Shown here piece by piece: positions 8,037 to 15,842 of a DNA stretch of 64,000 nucleotides (position 1 is the first letter of the stretch; every line of letters begins with the position of its first letter). Source of the stretch: Candidatus Nitrosopelagicus brevis (lineage in GTDB: Archaea; Thermoproteota; Nitrososphaeria; Nitrososphaerales; Nitrosopumilaceae); assembly GCF_000812185.1 (NCBI RefSeq), contig NZ_CP007026.1:619222-683221 (forward strand), read 5' to 3'. The notes under the pieces were generated by a model. That model saw only the letters and a list, made by a program, of their open reading frames with translations. It was not told the DNA's origin and did not search any database. The position numbers were made by a program, and so were the translations under genes.

Positions 8037-10523
8037 ATGAAATTATTATTATTATTATTGATTGTTATTTTTTCTGGATCTATATCTAATGTAAATGCAG
8101 ACAATACGCCAGATTGGGTGAAAAATACTGCAGGATGGTGGGCAACAGATGCTATTTCCGAGATAGAATTTGTGAATGCAATTGAATTTTTGGTAAATGC
8201 AGGAATAATCAATGTTTCAACATCAAATGATGGAAAAACAAGTACAGAGGGCATTCCAGATTGGGTGAAAAATACTGCAGGATGGTGGGCAACAGATGCT
8301 ATTTCTGAAACAGAGTTTGTGAATGCAATTGAATTTTTGGTAAATGCGGGAATAATTAATGTCAAAAATGATATTATTTCTGAAAATATTCCAGATTGGT
8401 TAAAAAATAACTCTTCATGGTTAAAAGCAAAAACTTCCACAAACACAAATTTTGAAAATTTTGATATATCTTATTTAACAGAAAAGATCAACACATGCGA
8501 AAACTGTACTGTTTCTATTAATCAACATGGATTTAGAGGCTCAGAATTTCTTGAAGAAAAATCATCTGACATATATAGAATTTTTGCAGTAGGTGGCTCT
8601 ACAACTCATGGAGCAAGTTTAGTAAATGATGATGAAACCTGGCCTGCATTTTTACAACAAATTATCAATCAAAAAAATTTGGAAATTGAAATTCAGATTA
8701 TTAATGCCGGAATAATGGCTGCAACTACTGAACGTGAATTTGAAATGATCTCTAAAAAAATTGTGAAATTTGACCCCGATATGATAATAATGTATGACGG
8801 ATGGAATGATTCATACAATCTTCCTTTAGAACAATCACTTGATAATTGGAAATCGGTTTGTAAATTAGGGAATAAACAAAATTTTGAAACAATTATTATT
8901 ATTCAACCAATTCTTGGAAGTGGAAATAGAATTTTAACTGATCAAGAAATTTATCTTTTGAATACTTCTAAAGATAATAACATAGAAAATTTGAATATGT
9001 TGAAAAAATATTCATCTAATTTAAAAGAATTAGATAAGCATTGTACAAAAACTGTAAATTTTGAAAATATTTTTGATTATGTTTTTTCACCAGTCTATGT
9101 AGATTTAGGTCACACATCATCGCTTGGCAATAAAATTATTGCAGATAATGTATTTTATTTATTACAAAATATTTTGATAAAAGATGAAATTTCAGACTCA
9201 TTACACGAAATAAATTATTTAGAATATGCATCAATAAGTAAAAATGGAATATTTGCTCCTAATGTAGATTTCAAAAATAAAAATTTCAGCAATATGATTA
9301 TAAAAAATTCAATTTTTGATATGTCTGATTTCACTTCCGTAAACCTGTCAAATGTAATTCTCTCAAATTCACGCTTATACTCTGTAAATTTCCAAAATGC
9401 TAATCTGATTGGTGCAGACCTTTCAAATTCAAATCTGTCTTACGCGAATCTTTCAGGATTAGATCTTTCTGACACAAATTTATCTGAAACAATACTGATT
9501 GGTGCAGACCTTTCAAATACAAAATTGGGAGATATGAATTTTGAAGGGAGGGATTTGTCTTACGCGAATCTTTCAGGATTAGATCTTTCTGACACAAATT
9601 TATCTGAAACAATACTGATTGGTGCAGACCTTTCAAATACAAAATTGGGAGATATGAATTTTGAAGGGAGGGATTTGTCTTACGCGAATCTTTCAGGATT
9701 AGATCTTTCTGACACAAATTTATCTGAAACAATACTGATTGGTGCAGACCTTTCAAATACAAAATTGGGAGATATGAATTTTGAAGGGAGGGATTTTGAA
9801 GAAACTAATTTGAACTATAATGATTTTTCATATAAAAATTTGTCAAAAAGTAATTTTAAAGAGGCTAGTTTTTATGAATCAAATTTAGAAAACTCTAATC
9901 TTTCAAAATCTATTTTCATAAATGTGGATTTAACAGAAATAAAAAATAAAAGTCTCAAAGGAACAGATCTTACTGAAGCTGTATTTTCATATTCAAATTT
10001 ATCTAATATTGAATTTCCTATAACTTCCTATCAAACTAATTTTAATTATGCAAAGATGAATGAATCTGATTTATCAGATCGAATTATATCTGGAGCGTAT
10101 TTTGGAAATGCCAAAATGAGAGATGTGAATTTTGAAAATACAGATTTTTCATCACGTATGAAAACATACACATTTGAAAACAGATTAGATATTTTAGAAC
10201 TTGGACCACTCGAATTAAAGGATAAACTTTCACGTTTTCCAGTTGTAGCACCCGTTGAAATTTCAGTAGTTAATGCAGATGTTATTGTAAACGCTAAAAT
10301 TTATAATAATTTTCATGATGCAGATTTAAGAAATGCACAATTTAAAAATGCTAATTTAGAATATGTGGATTTCACCAATGCTAATTTAGAGGGTGCTAAT
10401 TTAGAGGGTGCTAATTTAAAAAATACCTATATGGTGAATACGAATTTAGAGGGTGCTAATTTAGAGGGTGCTAATTTAGAGGGTGCTAATTTGAGTTGTA
10501 TCAATCATGAAATATGTAATTGA
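8037..10523 (+). CDS. Secreted SGNH-like hydrolase with pentapeptide repeats
   Basis: An 828-residue protein starting at the ATG that opens a clear signal peptide (MKLLLLLLIVIFSG...NA); an in-frame start 78 bases earlier gives no sensible signal. Order: signal 1-21; two copies of a DWVKNTAGWW module (about 25-58 and 74-107) and a decayed third (about 119-128); an SGNH domain (G-G-S-T near 187, YDGWND near 254, D-L-G-H near 356); then from about 405 to the end pentapeptide repeats of A(D/N)LXX type forming a beta-helix. The repeat region holds three identical 120-bp units. The role is probably at the cell surface; substrate unknown. Confidence 0.8.
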   Translation: MKLLLLLLIVIFSGSISNVNADNTPDWVKNTAGWWATDAISEIEFVNAIEFLVNAGIINVSTSNDGKTSTEGIPDWVKNTAGWWATDAISETEFVNAIEFLVNAGIINVKNDIISENIPDWLKNNSSWLKAKTSTNTNFENFDISYLTEKINTCENCTVSINQHGFRGSEFLEEKSSDIYRIFAVGGSTTHGASLVNDDETWPAFLQQIINQKNLEIEIQIINAGIMAATTEREFEMISKKIVKFDPDMIIMYDGWNDSYNLPLEQSLDNWKSVCKLGNKQNFETIIIIQPILGSGNRILTDQEIYLLNTSKDNNIENLNMLKKYSSNLKELDKHCTKTVNFENIFDYVFSPVYVDLGHTSSLGNKIIADNVFYLLQNILIKDEISDSLHEINYLEYASISKNGIFAPNVDFKNKNFSNMIIKNSIFDMSDFTSVNLSNVILSNSRLYSVNFQNANLIGADLSNSNLSYANLSGLDLSDTNLSETILIGADLSNTKLGDMNFEGRDLSYANLSGLDLSDTNLSETILIGADLSNTKLGDMNFEGRDLSYANLSGLDLSDTNLSETILIGADLSNTKLGDMNFEGRDFEETNLNYNDFSYKNLSKSNFKEASFYESNLENSNLSKSIFINVDLTEIKNKSLKGTDLTEAVFSYSNLSNIEFPITSYQTNFNYAKMNESDLSDRIISGAYFGNAKMRDVNFENTDFSSRMKTYTFENRLDILELGPLELKDKLSRFPVVAPVEISVVNADVIVNAKIYNNFHDADLRNAQFKNANLEYVDFTNANLEGANLEGANLKNTYMVNTNLEGANLEGANLEGANLSCINHEICN
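8109..8362 (+). repeat. Duplicated coding module (DWVKNTAGWW type)
   Basis: Two near-identical coding blocks of about 105 bp begin at 8109 and 8256 (147 bp apart), separated by a Ser/Thr/Gly-rich linker. A third, degenerate start of the module lies at 8391. From memory, this module recurs in many secreted thaumarchaeal proteins, so it is probably a surface-associated domain. Confidence 0.8.
9436..9795 (+). repeat. Three identical 120-bp tandem repeats inside a coding region
   Basis: Units 9436-9555, 9556-9675 and 9676-9795 are identical base for base. Each encodes 40 residues, exactly eight pentapeptides, so gain or loss of a unit keeps both the frame and the beta-helix register. Identity at third codon positions points to very recent duplication or ongoing homogenisation. 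Repeats of this length can be miscounted in short-read assemblies. Confidence 0.95.
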
Positions 10524-10525
10524 TT

Positions 10526-11836
10526 TTATGGAGTTAGTCTATCAACATCTCTTGGATAAAATGTTGTATCTCTAATATTTTCAGTTCCAGTTAAAGCCAT
10601 CATTAATCGTTCAAGACCAATACCACAACCAGCATGTGGAGGCACACCAAAATCAAATATGTTGAGATGGTAATCAAATGCTTCAGTTTTCATACCTTTA
10701 TTCTTCATTCTATCCTCTAATTCAGATTTCTTTTCAATTCTGGTACTACCAGATGATAATTCTAAATCTCCCCACATCAAATCAAATGATTCTGAGATTT
10801 TTGGATCATCCTTCTTTACTTTTACATAGAATGGTTTTGGACCCATAGGCCAATCAACAATAAAATAAAAACCACTTAAACCTATTTTTTGTAGATTTTT
10901 TGGATACAAATCATCACCCCATTGAGCCTTTACCCCTGCAGCCTGCATCTTTTCAATTAATTCTGCATATTTGTAACGAGGTATTTTATCAGGTACGTCA
11001 GGTACAGAAAACTCAACATCAGGATGTTCTTTTACAAAATTTTGAACTGTCGAAATGCAGTTTTTGACAAGTTCCTCAATTCTATCCATTACGTCATTGT
11101 AGTCAACATATGCCTCCTCAAAATCTATTGAAATTGCTTCGGACAAATGACGATTTGTTCTAGAAGGCTCTGCCCTAAATATTGGGGCAATTTCAAAAAC
11201 TTTTTCAAAACTCATTGTTAATTGTTCTTTGTAAAGTTGCGGACTCTGAGCCAAAAATGCTTCTTTGTTGTAGTAGAATATTGGAAATAATGCAGCGCCA
11301 CCTTCAGTTGCAGTGGCAATCATTTTTGGAGTATTAACTTCAACAAAATCTTCTTTTCCCAAATAATCTCTAAGTGCTTTTAATGTGACACTTCTTGCAA
11401 GAAATATTTTTTGTAAAACATTTCTTCTAAGATCAATTGCACGTACTTCCAATCTAGTATCAATATTTTTTACAGTTTTTGCATATGGTTCAAATGGCGG
11501 AATTTTTTCAACTTCTGAGAAAATTCGCATCTCACTTGGTACTACTTCTATTCCAGTAGGGGATTTTTCATTTTTTCTAGTTTTTCCAACTACTGCAATT
11601 GAAGAATGTTCTTTCAAATGTGATAATTTTTCACGTATATCATCATCACATTCACCACTTTTTGTTATAACCTGAATATTTCCTAATTTATCACGAATTG
11701 TTGCAAATACAATATTTCCATGACCTCTAACGGTAACAACCCATCCCATTACAACCACATCAGTACCTTCATTCAAAGAATTTAGTTCAGTTGAATAATG
11801 AGTTCGTCTAAGATCTCCTAGTTCGGTCCCAATCAT
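10526..11836 (-). CDS. aspS: Aspartyl-tRNA synthetase, probably non-discriminating (Asp/Asn)
   Basis: A class IIb synthetase of 436 residues with the archaeal layout: N-terminal OB-fold anticodon domain (1-110), then the catalytic domain with motif 2 (FRAEPSRTNRHLSEA) and motif 3 (GCGIGLERLMMALTG). At positions that in archaeal AspRS separate discriminating from relaxed enzymes, Trp is replaced by Val (residue 34, in GWVVTV) and Lys by Pro (residue 93, in KSPTG). Pro at the second site is the non-discriminating type. With gatCAB in the same window this fits transamidation-dependent Asn-tRNA formation. Divergent from the next small gene. Confidence 0.93.
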   Translation of the reverse strand: MIGTELGDLRRTHYSTELNSLNEGTDVVVMGWVVTVRGHGNIVFATIRDKLGNIQVITKSGECDDDIREKLSHLKEHSSIAVVGKTRKNEKSPTGIEVVPSEMRIFSEVEKIPPFEPYAKTVKNIDTRLEVRAIDLRRNVLQKIFLARSVTLKALRDYLGKEDFVEVNTPKMIATATEGGAALFPIFYYNKEAFLAQSPQLYKEQLTMSFEKVFEIAPIFRAEPSRTNRHLSEAISIDFEEAYVDYNDVMDRIEELVKNCISTVQNFVKEHPDVEFSVPDVPDKIPRYKYAELIEKMQAAGVKAQWGDDLYPKNLQKIGLSGFYFIVDWPMGPKPFYVKVKKDDPKISESFDLMWGDLELSSGSTRIEKKSELEDRMKNKGMKTEAFDYHLNIFDFGVPPHAGCGIGLERLMMALTGTENIRDTTFYPRDVDRLTP

Positions 11837-11911
11837 TTAGATTTATAACAAATTTTGGGTTTATTTTACATTTGGTTTACAATTTTTATTTTAGAATTGA
11901 ATGAACAATTC

Positions 11912-12118
11912 ATGAATACGCGAGAACAAGCTATTGCCTACATATCAGGAGCAATTGCCACATATTCCCTTAGAAAAGAGAGAGGTGAATTAGAAGATCA
12001 GGCCTCAATGTATGATTTTTTAGCAAAAACCATACCAAATGATCTTGAATCTGAAGCAAAAATCGAGTTAATTGATGAGATCTTCCAATATGTGTCAACC
12101 AGATTATCTAGGGAATAG
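11912..12118 (+). CDS. Hypothetical protein
   Basis: A 68-residue helical protein beginning MNTREQAIAYISG. An in-frame TTG 57 bases earlier would add a hydrophobic stretch (LFYIWFTIFIL) that looks like translated promoter DNA, so the ATG is preferred. No family recognised. It ends 34 bases before purP on the same strand. Confidence 0.65.
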   Translation: MNTREQAIAYISGAIATYSLRKERGELEDQASMYDFLAKTIPNDLESEAKIELIDEIFQYVSTRLSRE

Positions 12119-12152
12119 ATTCAAAAAGCCAATTAGATAAGAAAAATTACTC

Positions 12153-13178
12153 TTGACAAGCATCGCCACTTTAGGGTCACACTGTTCCTTACAAGTTTTG
12201 AAAGGCGCAAAAGATGAAGGATTTAAAACAATACTAGTATGCGAAAAAAAACGTGAAAAATTATACAGACGATTCAAGTTTATCGATGAATTAATAATTG
12301 TAGAAAAATTTTCCGAAATACTAAATCAAGAAATACAAGAAAAACTCAAACAGCAAGATGCAATATTAATTCCTCATGGAACATTAATTGCTCAAATGAG
12401 CTCTGAAGAAATTGAATCTATCACAGTACCAATTTTTGGAAATAAATGGATTTTACGATGGGAATCAGATAGAACCATGAAAGAAAAACTCATGAGAGAG
12501 GCAACGCTTCCAATGCCAAAACCGGTAACAGAGCCTAAAGATATTGAAAAACTGGTAATTGTGAAAAGACAAGGAGCCGCTGGAGGTAAAGGATATTTCA
12601 TGGCAGCTAACGAAGAAGACTATAACACAAAAAGGAATCAATTAATTTCTGAAGGAGTAATTTCAAAAGATGAAACTCTATACATTCAAGAGTATGCTGC
12701 AGGGGTTTTAGCTTATTTACAATTCTTTTACTCACCATTAACTGGCGAATTAGAATTCTTTGGAGTTGATCAAAGACATGAATCCGATATTGAAGGTCTT
12801 GGAAGAATTCCATCCGAACAACAACTAAAATCAAAAAAAGTCCCATCTTTCAACGTCATTGGTAATAGTCCACTAGTGTTGAGAGAATCATTGTTAGATG
12901 AAGTCTATACAATGGGAGAAAATTTTGTTGAGGCAGCAAAAAGAATAGTATCACCAGGAATGAATGGCCCATTTTGTATTGAAGGGGTGTATGATGAAAA
13001 TGCTAAATTTACATCGTTTGAATTTTCAGCAAGAATTGTTGCAGGAACCAATATCTACATGGACGGTTCACCGTACTATTCATTATTATTCAATGAAAAT
13101 ATGAGTATGGGAAAAAGAATTGCAAGAGAAGTGAAGATTGCCGAAGAAAAAAATGAAATAGAAAAAATAGTTACCTAG
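12153..13178 (+). CDS. purP: Formate-dependent AICAR formyltransferase (ATP-forming ligase)
   Basis: PurP uses formate and ATP to formylate AICAR to FAICAR, the archaeal replacement for the folate-dependent PurH step of purine synthesis. The 341-residue protein has the ATP-grasp plan: N-terminal domain opening IATLGSHCSLQVLKGAKDEG, central VKRQGAAGGKGYF ATP loop near residue 130, and a C-terminal FEFSARIVAGTNIYMDGSPY block typical of the family. It begins at TTG; no in-frame ATG lies ahead of the conserved N-terminus. Confidence 0.93.
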   Translation: MTSIATLGSHCSLQVLKGAKDEGFKTILVCEKKREKLYRRFKFIDELIIVEKFSEILNQEIQEKLKQQDAILIPHGTLIAQMSSEEIESITVPIFGNKWILRWESDRTMKEKLMREATLPMPKPVTEPKDIEKLVIVKRQGAAGGKGYFMAANEEDYNTKRNQLISEGVISKDETLYIQEYAAGVLAYLQFFYSPLTGELEFFGVDQRHESDIEGLGRIPSEQQLKSKKVPSFNVIGNSPLVLRESLLDEVYTMGENFVEAAKRIVSPGMNGPFCIEGVYDENAKFTSFEFSARIVAGTNIYMDGSPYYSLLFNENMSMGKRIAREVKIAEEKNEIEKIVT

Positions 13179-13180
13179 GA

Positions 13181-13597
13181 TTACTGTAATACTCTAGGAA
13201 TCTTTTTGATTAGATGTGAGATTGATATTCTACCTGGACCACTAACAATTACTACTAGACTTGCAGCAAGAAGAATTAAATCAAATTCATAACCTTTGTC
13301 GCCGGTAAGACTAGTTGCACCTTTTACGAGGAATATTGCTCCGAGCATTACTATCGATAGTAATGCTCCCGAAATTCTTGTTAGAACTCCAATTAAGAGT
13401 AGAATTCCCGGTACAAACTCAGCTAATGCAATAGGAATTTGCATTTCTGCAGGAATACCCATGCTGGAAATCCATCCACCAAATCCAGGATTTCCAAATT
13501 TTCCAAATCCATGAACTATGAAGATTACACCAATAGTTGCACGCATTCCCATATGGGCAATATCAGGAAGTTTACTTGTCGAAAGTTCTGCATTCAT
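13181..13597 (-). CDS. DoxX-family membrane protein
   Basis: A 138-residue protein with four predicted membrane helices (about 18-35, 54-72, 80-97, 108-126). The pattern 'RATIGVIFIVHGFGKFG...W' at the first helix is the DoxX signature. Family members are linked to quinone or thiosulfate oxidation and oxidative stress in different organisms; no specific substrate can be named here. It is convergent with purP, separated by two bases. Confidence 0.85.
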   Translation of the reverse strand: MNAELSTSKLPDIAHMGMRATIGVIFIVHGFGKFGNPGFGGWISSMGIPAEMQIPIALAEFVPGILLLIGVLTRISGALLSIVMLGAIFLVKGATSLTGDKGYEFDLILLAASLVVIVSGPGRISISHLIKKIPRVLQ

Positions 13598-13650
13598 ATT
13601 TTTTGGAATTAATTATGAGTTAATAATTCATCAAGTGTTTTCTAAATAGA

Positions 13651-14085
13651 CTATAACGTCAATGACATTCGAATATGATCAATTCCAACTCTTTGAAATA
13701 CATCTCCTTCTTCAGTAAAACCACATTTTTTATAAAATTCTCTCACTGAATATATTGAATCCAATATAATATGAGAAAAACCATGTTCTGAATAATATTC
13801 TTTTAATTGAAAAATACAATTTTTGCCATAATTCTTTGTTCGGAAATCTTTGAGAATTGCCATACGTTCTAATTTTGCCACTTTCTCCATAGAAAGAATT
13901 CTGACAGATCCAGTAATTTCTTTTCCATCAAAGATTAGGAAATGATCACAATTTTCATCATTTTTATCAAATAGTTCTTGCTTTGATATTCCCAATTCAT
14001 TTGTAAAAACAGTTTCGCGAATATCTCTGATATGAGAAAACGCCTTATCATCAAAATTTAATTTTAAAAGATTAATTTCTACCAT
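13651..14085 (-). CDS. GNAT-family N-acetyltransferase
   Basis: A 144-residue protein with the GNAT fold: an acceptor-side strand (LIFDGKEITGSVRIL), the core KLERMAILKDFRTKNYGKN segment carrying the acetyl-CoA pyrophosphate loop (R-x-x-x-Y/N-G-K), and a C-terminal FYKKCGFTEEGDVF stretch. The substrate is unknown. It lies just downstream of two winged-helix regulator genes on the same strand (6-base gap), so it may share their transcript. Confidence 0.85.
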   Translation of the reverse strand: MVEINLLKLNFDDKAFSHIRDIRETVFTNELGISKQELFDKNDENCDHFLIFDGKEITGSVRILSMEKVAKLERMAILKDFRTKNYGKNCIFQLKEYYSEHGFSHIILDSIYSVREFYKKCGFTEEGDVFQRVGIDHIRMSLTL

Positions 14086-14091
14086 GCAGTA

Positions 14092-14472
14092 CTATTGACT
14101 ATCTTTGTTATTAGGATACAGATGTAGAGTTGCATCATTGTTATCAAAGGTAATTTCTGCCCTTCCAATTCGACTTTTGTAAAGTTTAACTTTTTTCCCT
14201 TCTACAAAATTAAATTTGTCAATTTCAACTAACGTTAATTCTTCAAGTTTTACAAGAGTTTTGTAGACCGCAGATAATGATATGTTTAATTCTTCAGCGA
14301 TTTTTGGTGCATCTTTAGAATTCTCGATTATTGAAAATAACACCGAACGGTGACATGCATTAGTCAAGGAATCCATAATTTTTTGAGTTATGTCGTATTC
14401 ACTTAATTGTAAAATGTTAGGTTTAGGCAGGGCTTTACGGACTAGGCTTTTTTTCACTTCATTTGTTGTCAT
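14092..14472 (-). CDS. ArsR-like winged-helix transcription regulator (second of a pair)
   Basis: A 126-residue protein with a central winged helix (about 30-85: helix-turn-helix 'DAPKIAEELNISLSAVYKTLVKL' then a wing) and a beta-rich C-terminal tail. Its sequence is clearly related to the upstream neighbour: both share YD-V/I-TQK, the SAVYK/SSVYK recognition helix, LEELTL, and VYKSRI/LYKSRI. The two overlap by 14 bases, consistent with tandem duplication and co-expression, and perhaps heterodimer formation. Targets unknown. Confidence 0.8.
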   Translation of the reverse strand: MTTNEVKKSLVRKALPKPNILQLSEYDITQKIMDSLTNACHRSVLFSIIENSKDAPKIAEELNISLSAVYKTLVKLEELTLVEIDKFNFVEGKKVKLYKSRIGRAEITFDNNDATLHLYPNNKDSQ

Positions 14473-14797
14473 TAGGAGTCAAGGTTAATGATGCTTCAGG
14501 TTTTTTTATACTTATCTCTGCATCCTTAATTCGACTTCGGTAAACTTTGAATCTTCTGCCCTTTTCAGAAATTTGCCAACTATCAACATGAATCAATGTT
14601 AGTTCTTCCAAATCTGAGATTTTTTTATAAACTGAACTTAGAGGAATTTTATGCTTTTCAGATAATTCAGCAGCTGTTTTTCCTTTTCGAATAATTGAGA
14701 AAATGATTGCACGCGATTCTGCGTCGGCCAACATTTCAATAACTTTCTGAGTTACATCATATTTTTTTAACTGAGGTAAAGTTACTCGTTTTGCCAT
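14459..14797 (-). CDS. ArsR-like winged-helix transcription regulator (first of a pair)
   Basis: A 112-residue winged-helix protein: recognition helix 'KIPLSSVYKKISDLEELTL' at about 50-70, followed by a wing with basic residues (GRRFKVYRSRI). No ligand domain or metal-binding cysteines are visible, so it is not a classic metal sensor. A TATA element (TTAAATAA) lies about 20-25 bases upstream, with a palindromic TTCTTAGAA-type site beyond it, which would allow autoregulation. Confidence 0.8.
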   Translation of the reverse strand: MAKRVTLPQLKKYDVTQKVIEMLADAESRAIIFSIIRKGKTAAELSEKHKIPLSSVYKKISDLEELTLIHVDSWQISEKGRRFKVYRSRIKDAEISIKKPEASLTLTPNDNK

Positions 14798-14837
14798 AAT
14801 GATGCAAGCGAGTATGATTATTTAAGAGTCAATACAT

Positions 14838-14868
14838 ATTCTTAGAATTTAGAATGATACTCTAGAAT
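14838..14868. promoter_or_regulatory. Possible operator upstream of the winged-helix pair
   Basis: ATTCTTAGAAT (14838-14848) is an 11-base perfect palindrome with one central base. It is followed by two further TAGAAT half-sites (around 14849 and 14863). The cluster sits just upstream of the TATA box of the regulator pair. Assignment as an operator is inference. Confidence 0.3.
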
Positions 14869-14871
14869 GAA

Positions 14872-15084
14872 TTAATGGCAAGGAAAGCCGGCTGCATGTC
14901 TCATATCATGAGTTAATTCATGTATGAACATTTCATCAAATGCTTGTTCACCCATAACTAGACTGAAAATGTGCCCTTGATCAAAACCTACTACGAATAA
15001 ACCGAATACAAATACAAGTGCCAATGCAGCAACTGCAATTTTAGAGGTACCAGATGCTGTAATAGTAGATTGTTTTTGAGACAT
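14872..15084 (-). CDS. cbtB: CbtB-domain membrane protein (putative cobalt transport subunit)
   Basis: A 70-residue protein with one membrane helix (about 17-37) and the CbtB C-terminal signature H-x3-H-D-x-R-H-x2-G-F-P-C-H. In bacteria CbtB is paired with the larger membrane protein CbtA and is regulated by cobalamin. No CbtA gene is adjacent here and the 54-base upstream gap is too short for a cobalamin riboswitch. Thaumarchaea make cobalamin, so a cobalt role is reasonable but not proven. It is divergent from the DsbA-like gene. Confidence 0.85.
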   Translation of the reverse strand: MSQKQSTITASGTSKIAVAALALVFVFGLFVVGFDQGHIFSLVMGEQAFDEMFIHELTHDMRHAAGFPCH

Positions 15085-15108
15085 AGATTTTTTGATGAAA
15101 CTTATCTA

Positions 15109-15114
15109 TTTAAA
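15109..15114. promoter_or_regulatory. Single symmetric TATA element shared by two divergent genes
   Basis: TTTAAA within TCTATTTAAAAG is the only well-formed TATA element between cbtB (start 15084) and the DsbA-like gene (start 15139). Its centre is 27.5 bases from each start codon. On both strands this is the spacing expected for a leaderless transcript, so one element may direct both genes. Confidence 0.5.
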
Positions 15115-15138
15115 AGTAATTGAAAAGCGTCTCATAGT

Positions 15139-15789
15139 ATGAAGATCTATTTTTTAGCAATTCCTATCATTATCGGTGTTGTGATTGGGATTGGATTAAC
15201 ACTCAATCTGGAGTCGGCACCAAACGATTCATCAATTCTGAATAAGGAAAATCTTATGCAAGGAACAACAATTCTAGGAAATCCTGATGCAAAAATCACA
15301 ATAGTGGAATTTGGAGATTATCAATGTACATTTTGTTACAAATTTCATGATGAAACAATGAAGAAGATTGATCAAGCACATATCAAAACCGAAAATGTGA
15401 ATTTCGTCTACAGAGATTTTCCATTAAATGGACCACAATCAATTTTGGCTTCTGAGGCATCATATTGCGCCCAAAAACAAAACAAGTTTTGGGAATATCA
15501 CAATACATTGTATGATAATTGGGGAGGAGAAAATACAGGATGGATTACAAAGAATGTTTTAATTGGATTTGCCAACGATATCAGATTAGATTTAGATAGT
15601 TTTAGTCAATGTTTAGAAAATTCTGAATTCAAGCAAAAAGTTCTCGATAATGAACAATTTGCTAGAGAAATAGGTATTGACGCCACACCGTCATTTTTAA
15701 TTTTTAACGATAGTGAATTGTACAGGATAATTGGCGCACAACCATTCGAAAAGTTTGAACAGGCATTACAAGAACTTGGAACTTCATGA
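15139..15789 (+). CDS. DsbA-like thiol-disulfide oxidoreductase, membrane-anchored
   Basis: A 216-residue protein with an N-terminal signal-anchor (about 4-22) and an extracytoplasmic thioredoxin fold with helical insertion. The active site C-T-F-C follows the VEFGDYQ strand at about residue 60; the cis-proline loop is ATPSFLIF near 175. Two further cysteines (SYCAQ and QCLEN) may form a structural disulfide. Thaumarchaea carry several such paralogues; partners are unknown. Confidence 0.88.
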   Translation: MKIYFLAIPIIIGVVIGIGLTLNLESAPNDSSILNKENLMQGTTILGNPDAKITIVEFGDYQCTFCYKFHDETMKKIDQAHIKTENVNFVYRDFPLNGPQSILASEASYCAQKQNKFWEYHNTLYDNWGGENTGWITKNVLIGFANDIRLDLDSFSQCLENSEFKQKVLDNEQFAREIGIDATPSFLIFNDSELYRIIGAQPFEKFEQALQELGTS

Positions 15790-15842
15790 AAATGAGAAGG
15801 TTATACAATCACCTTAATATGCTAATTTAAGGAATAAAAAAA

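Noticed and set aside
8015-8446. Antisense frame of 143 codons over the signal and DWVKNTAGWW modules
   Set aside because: It is a shadow of the duplicated sense modules with no motif of its own.
9400-9762. Antisense open frame across the 120-bp repeats
   Set aside because: It exists only because the repeat lacks stops in that frame; the sense frame has domain structure, signal peptide and pentapeptide periodicity.
9436-9795. Regular direct repeats that could suggest a CRISPR array
   Set aside because: The units are contiguous, 120 bp and identical with no variable spacers, and they encode pentapeptides in frame. No cas genes are present.
15085-15138. Cobalamin riboswitch ahead of cbtB
   Set aside because: Only 54 bases separate the divergent starts, far less than such a riboswitch needs, and the region is a plain AT-rich promoter.
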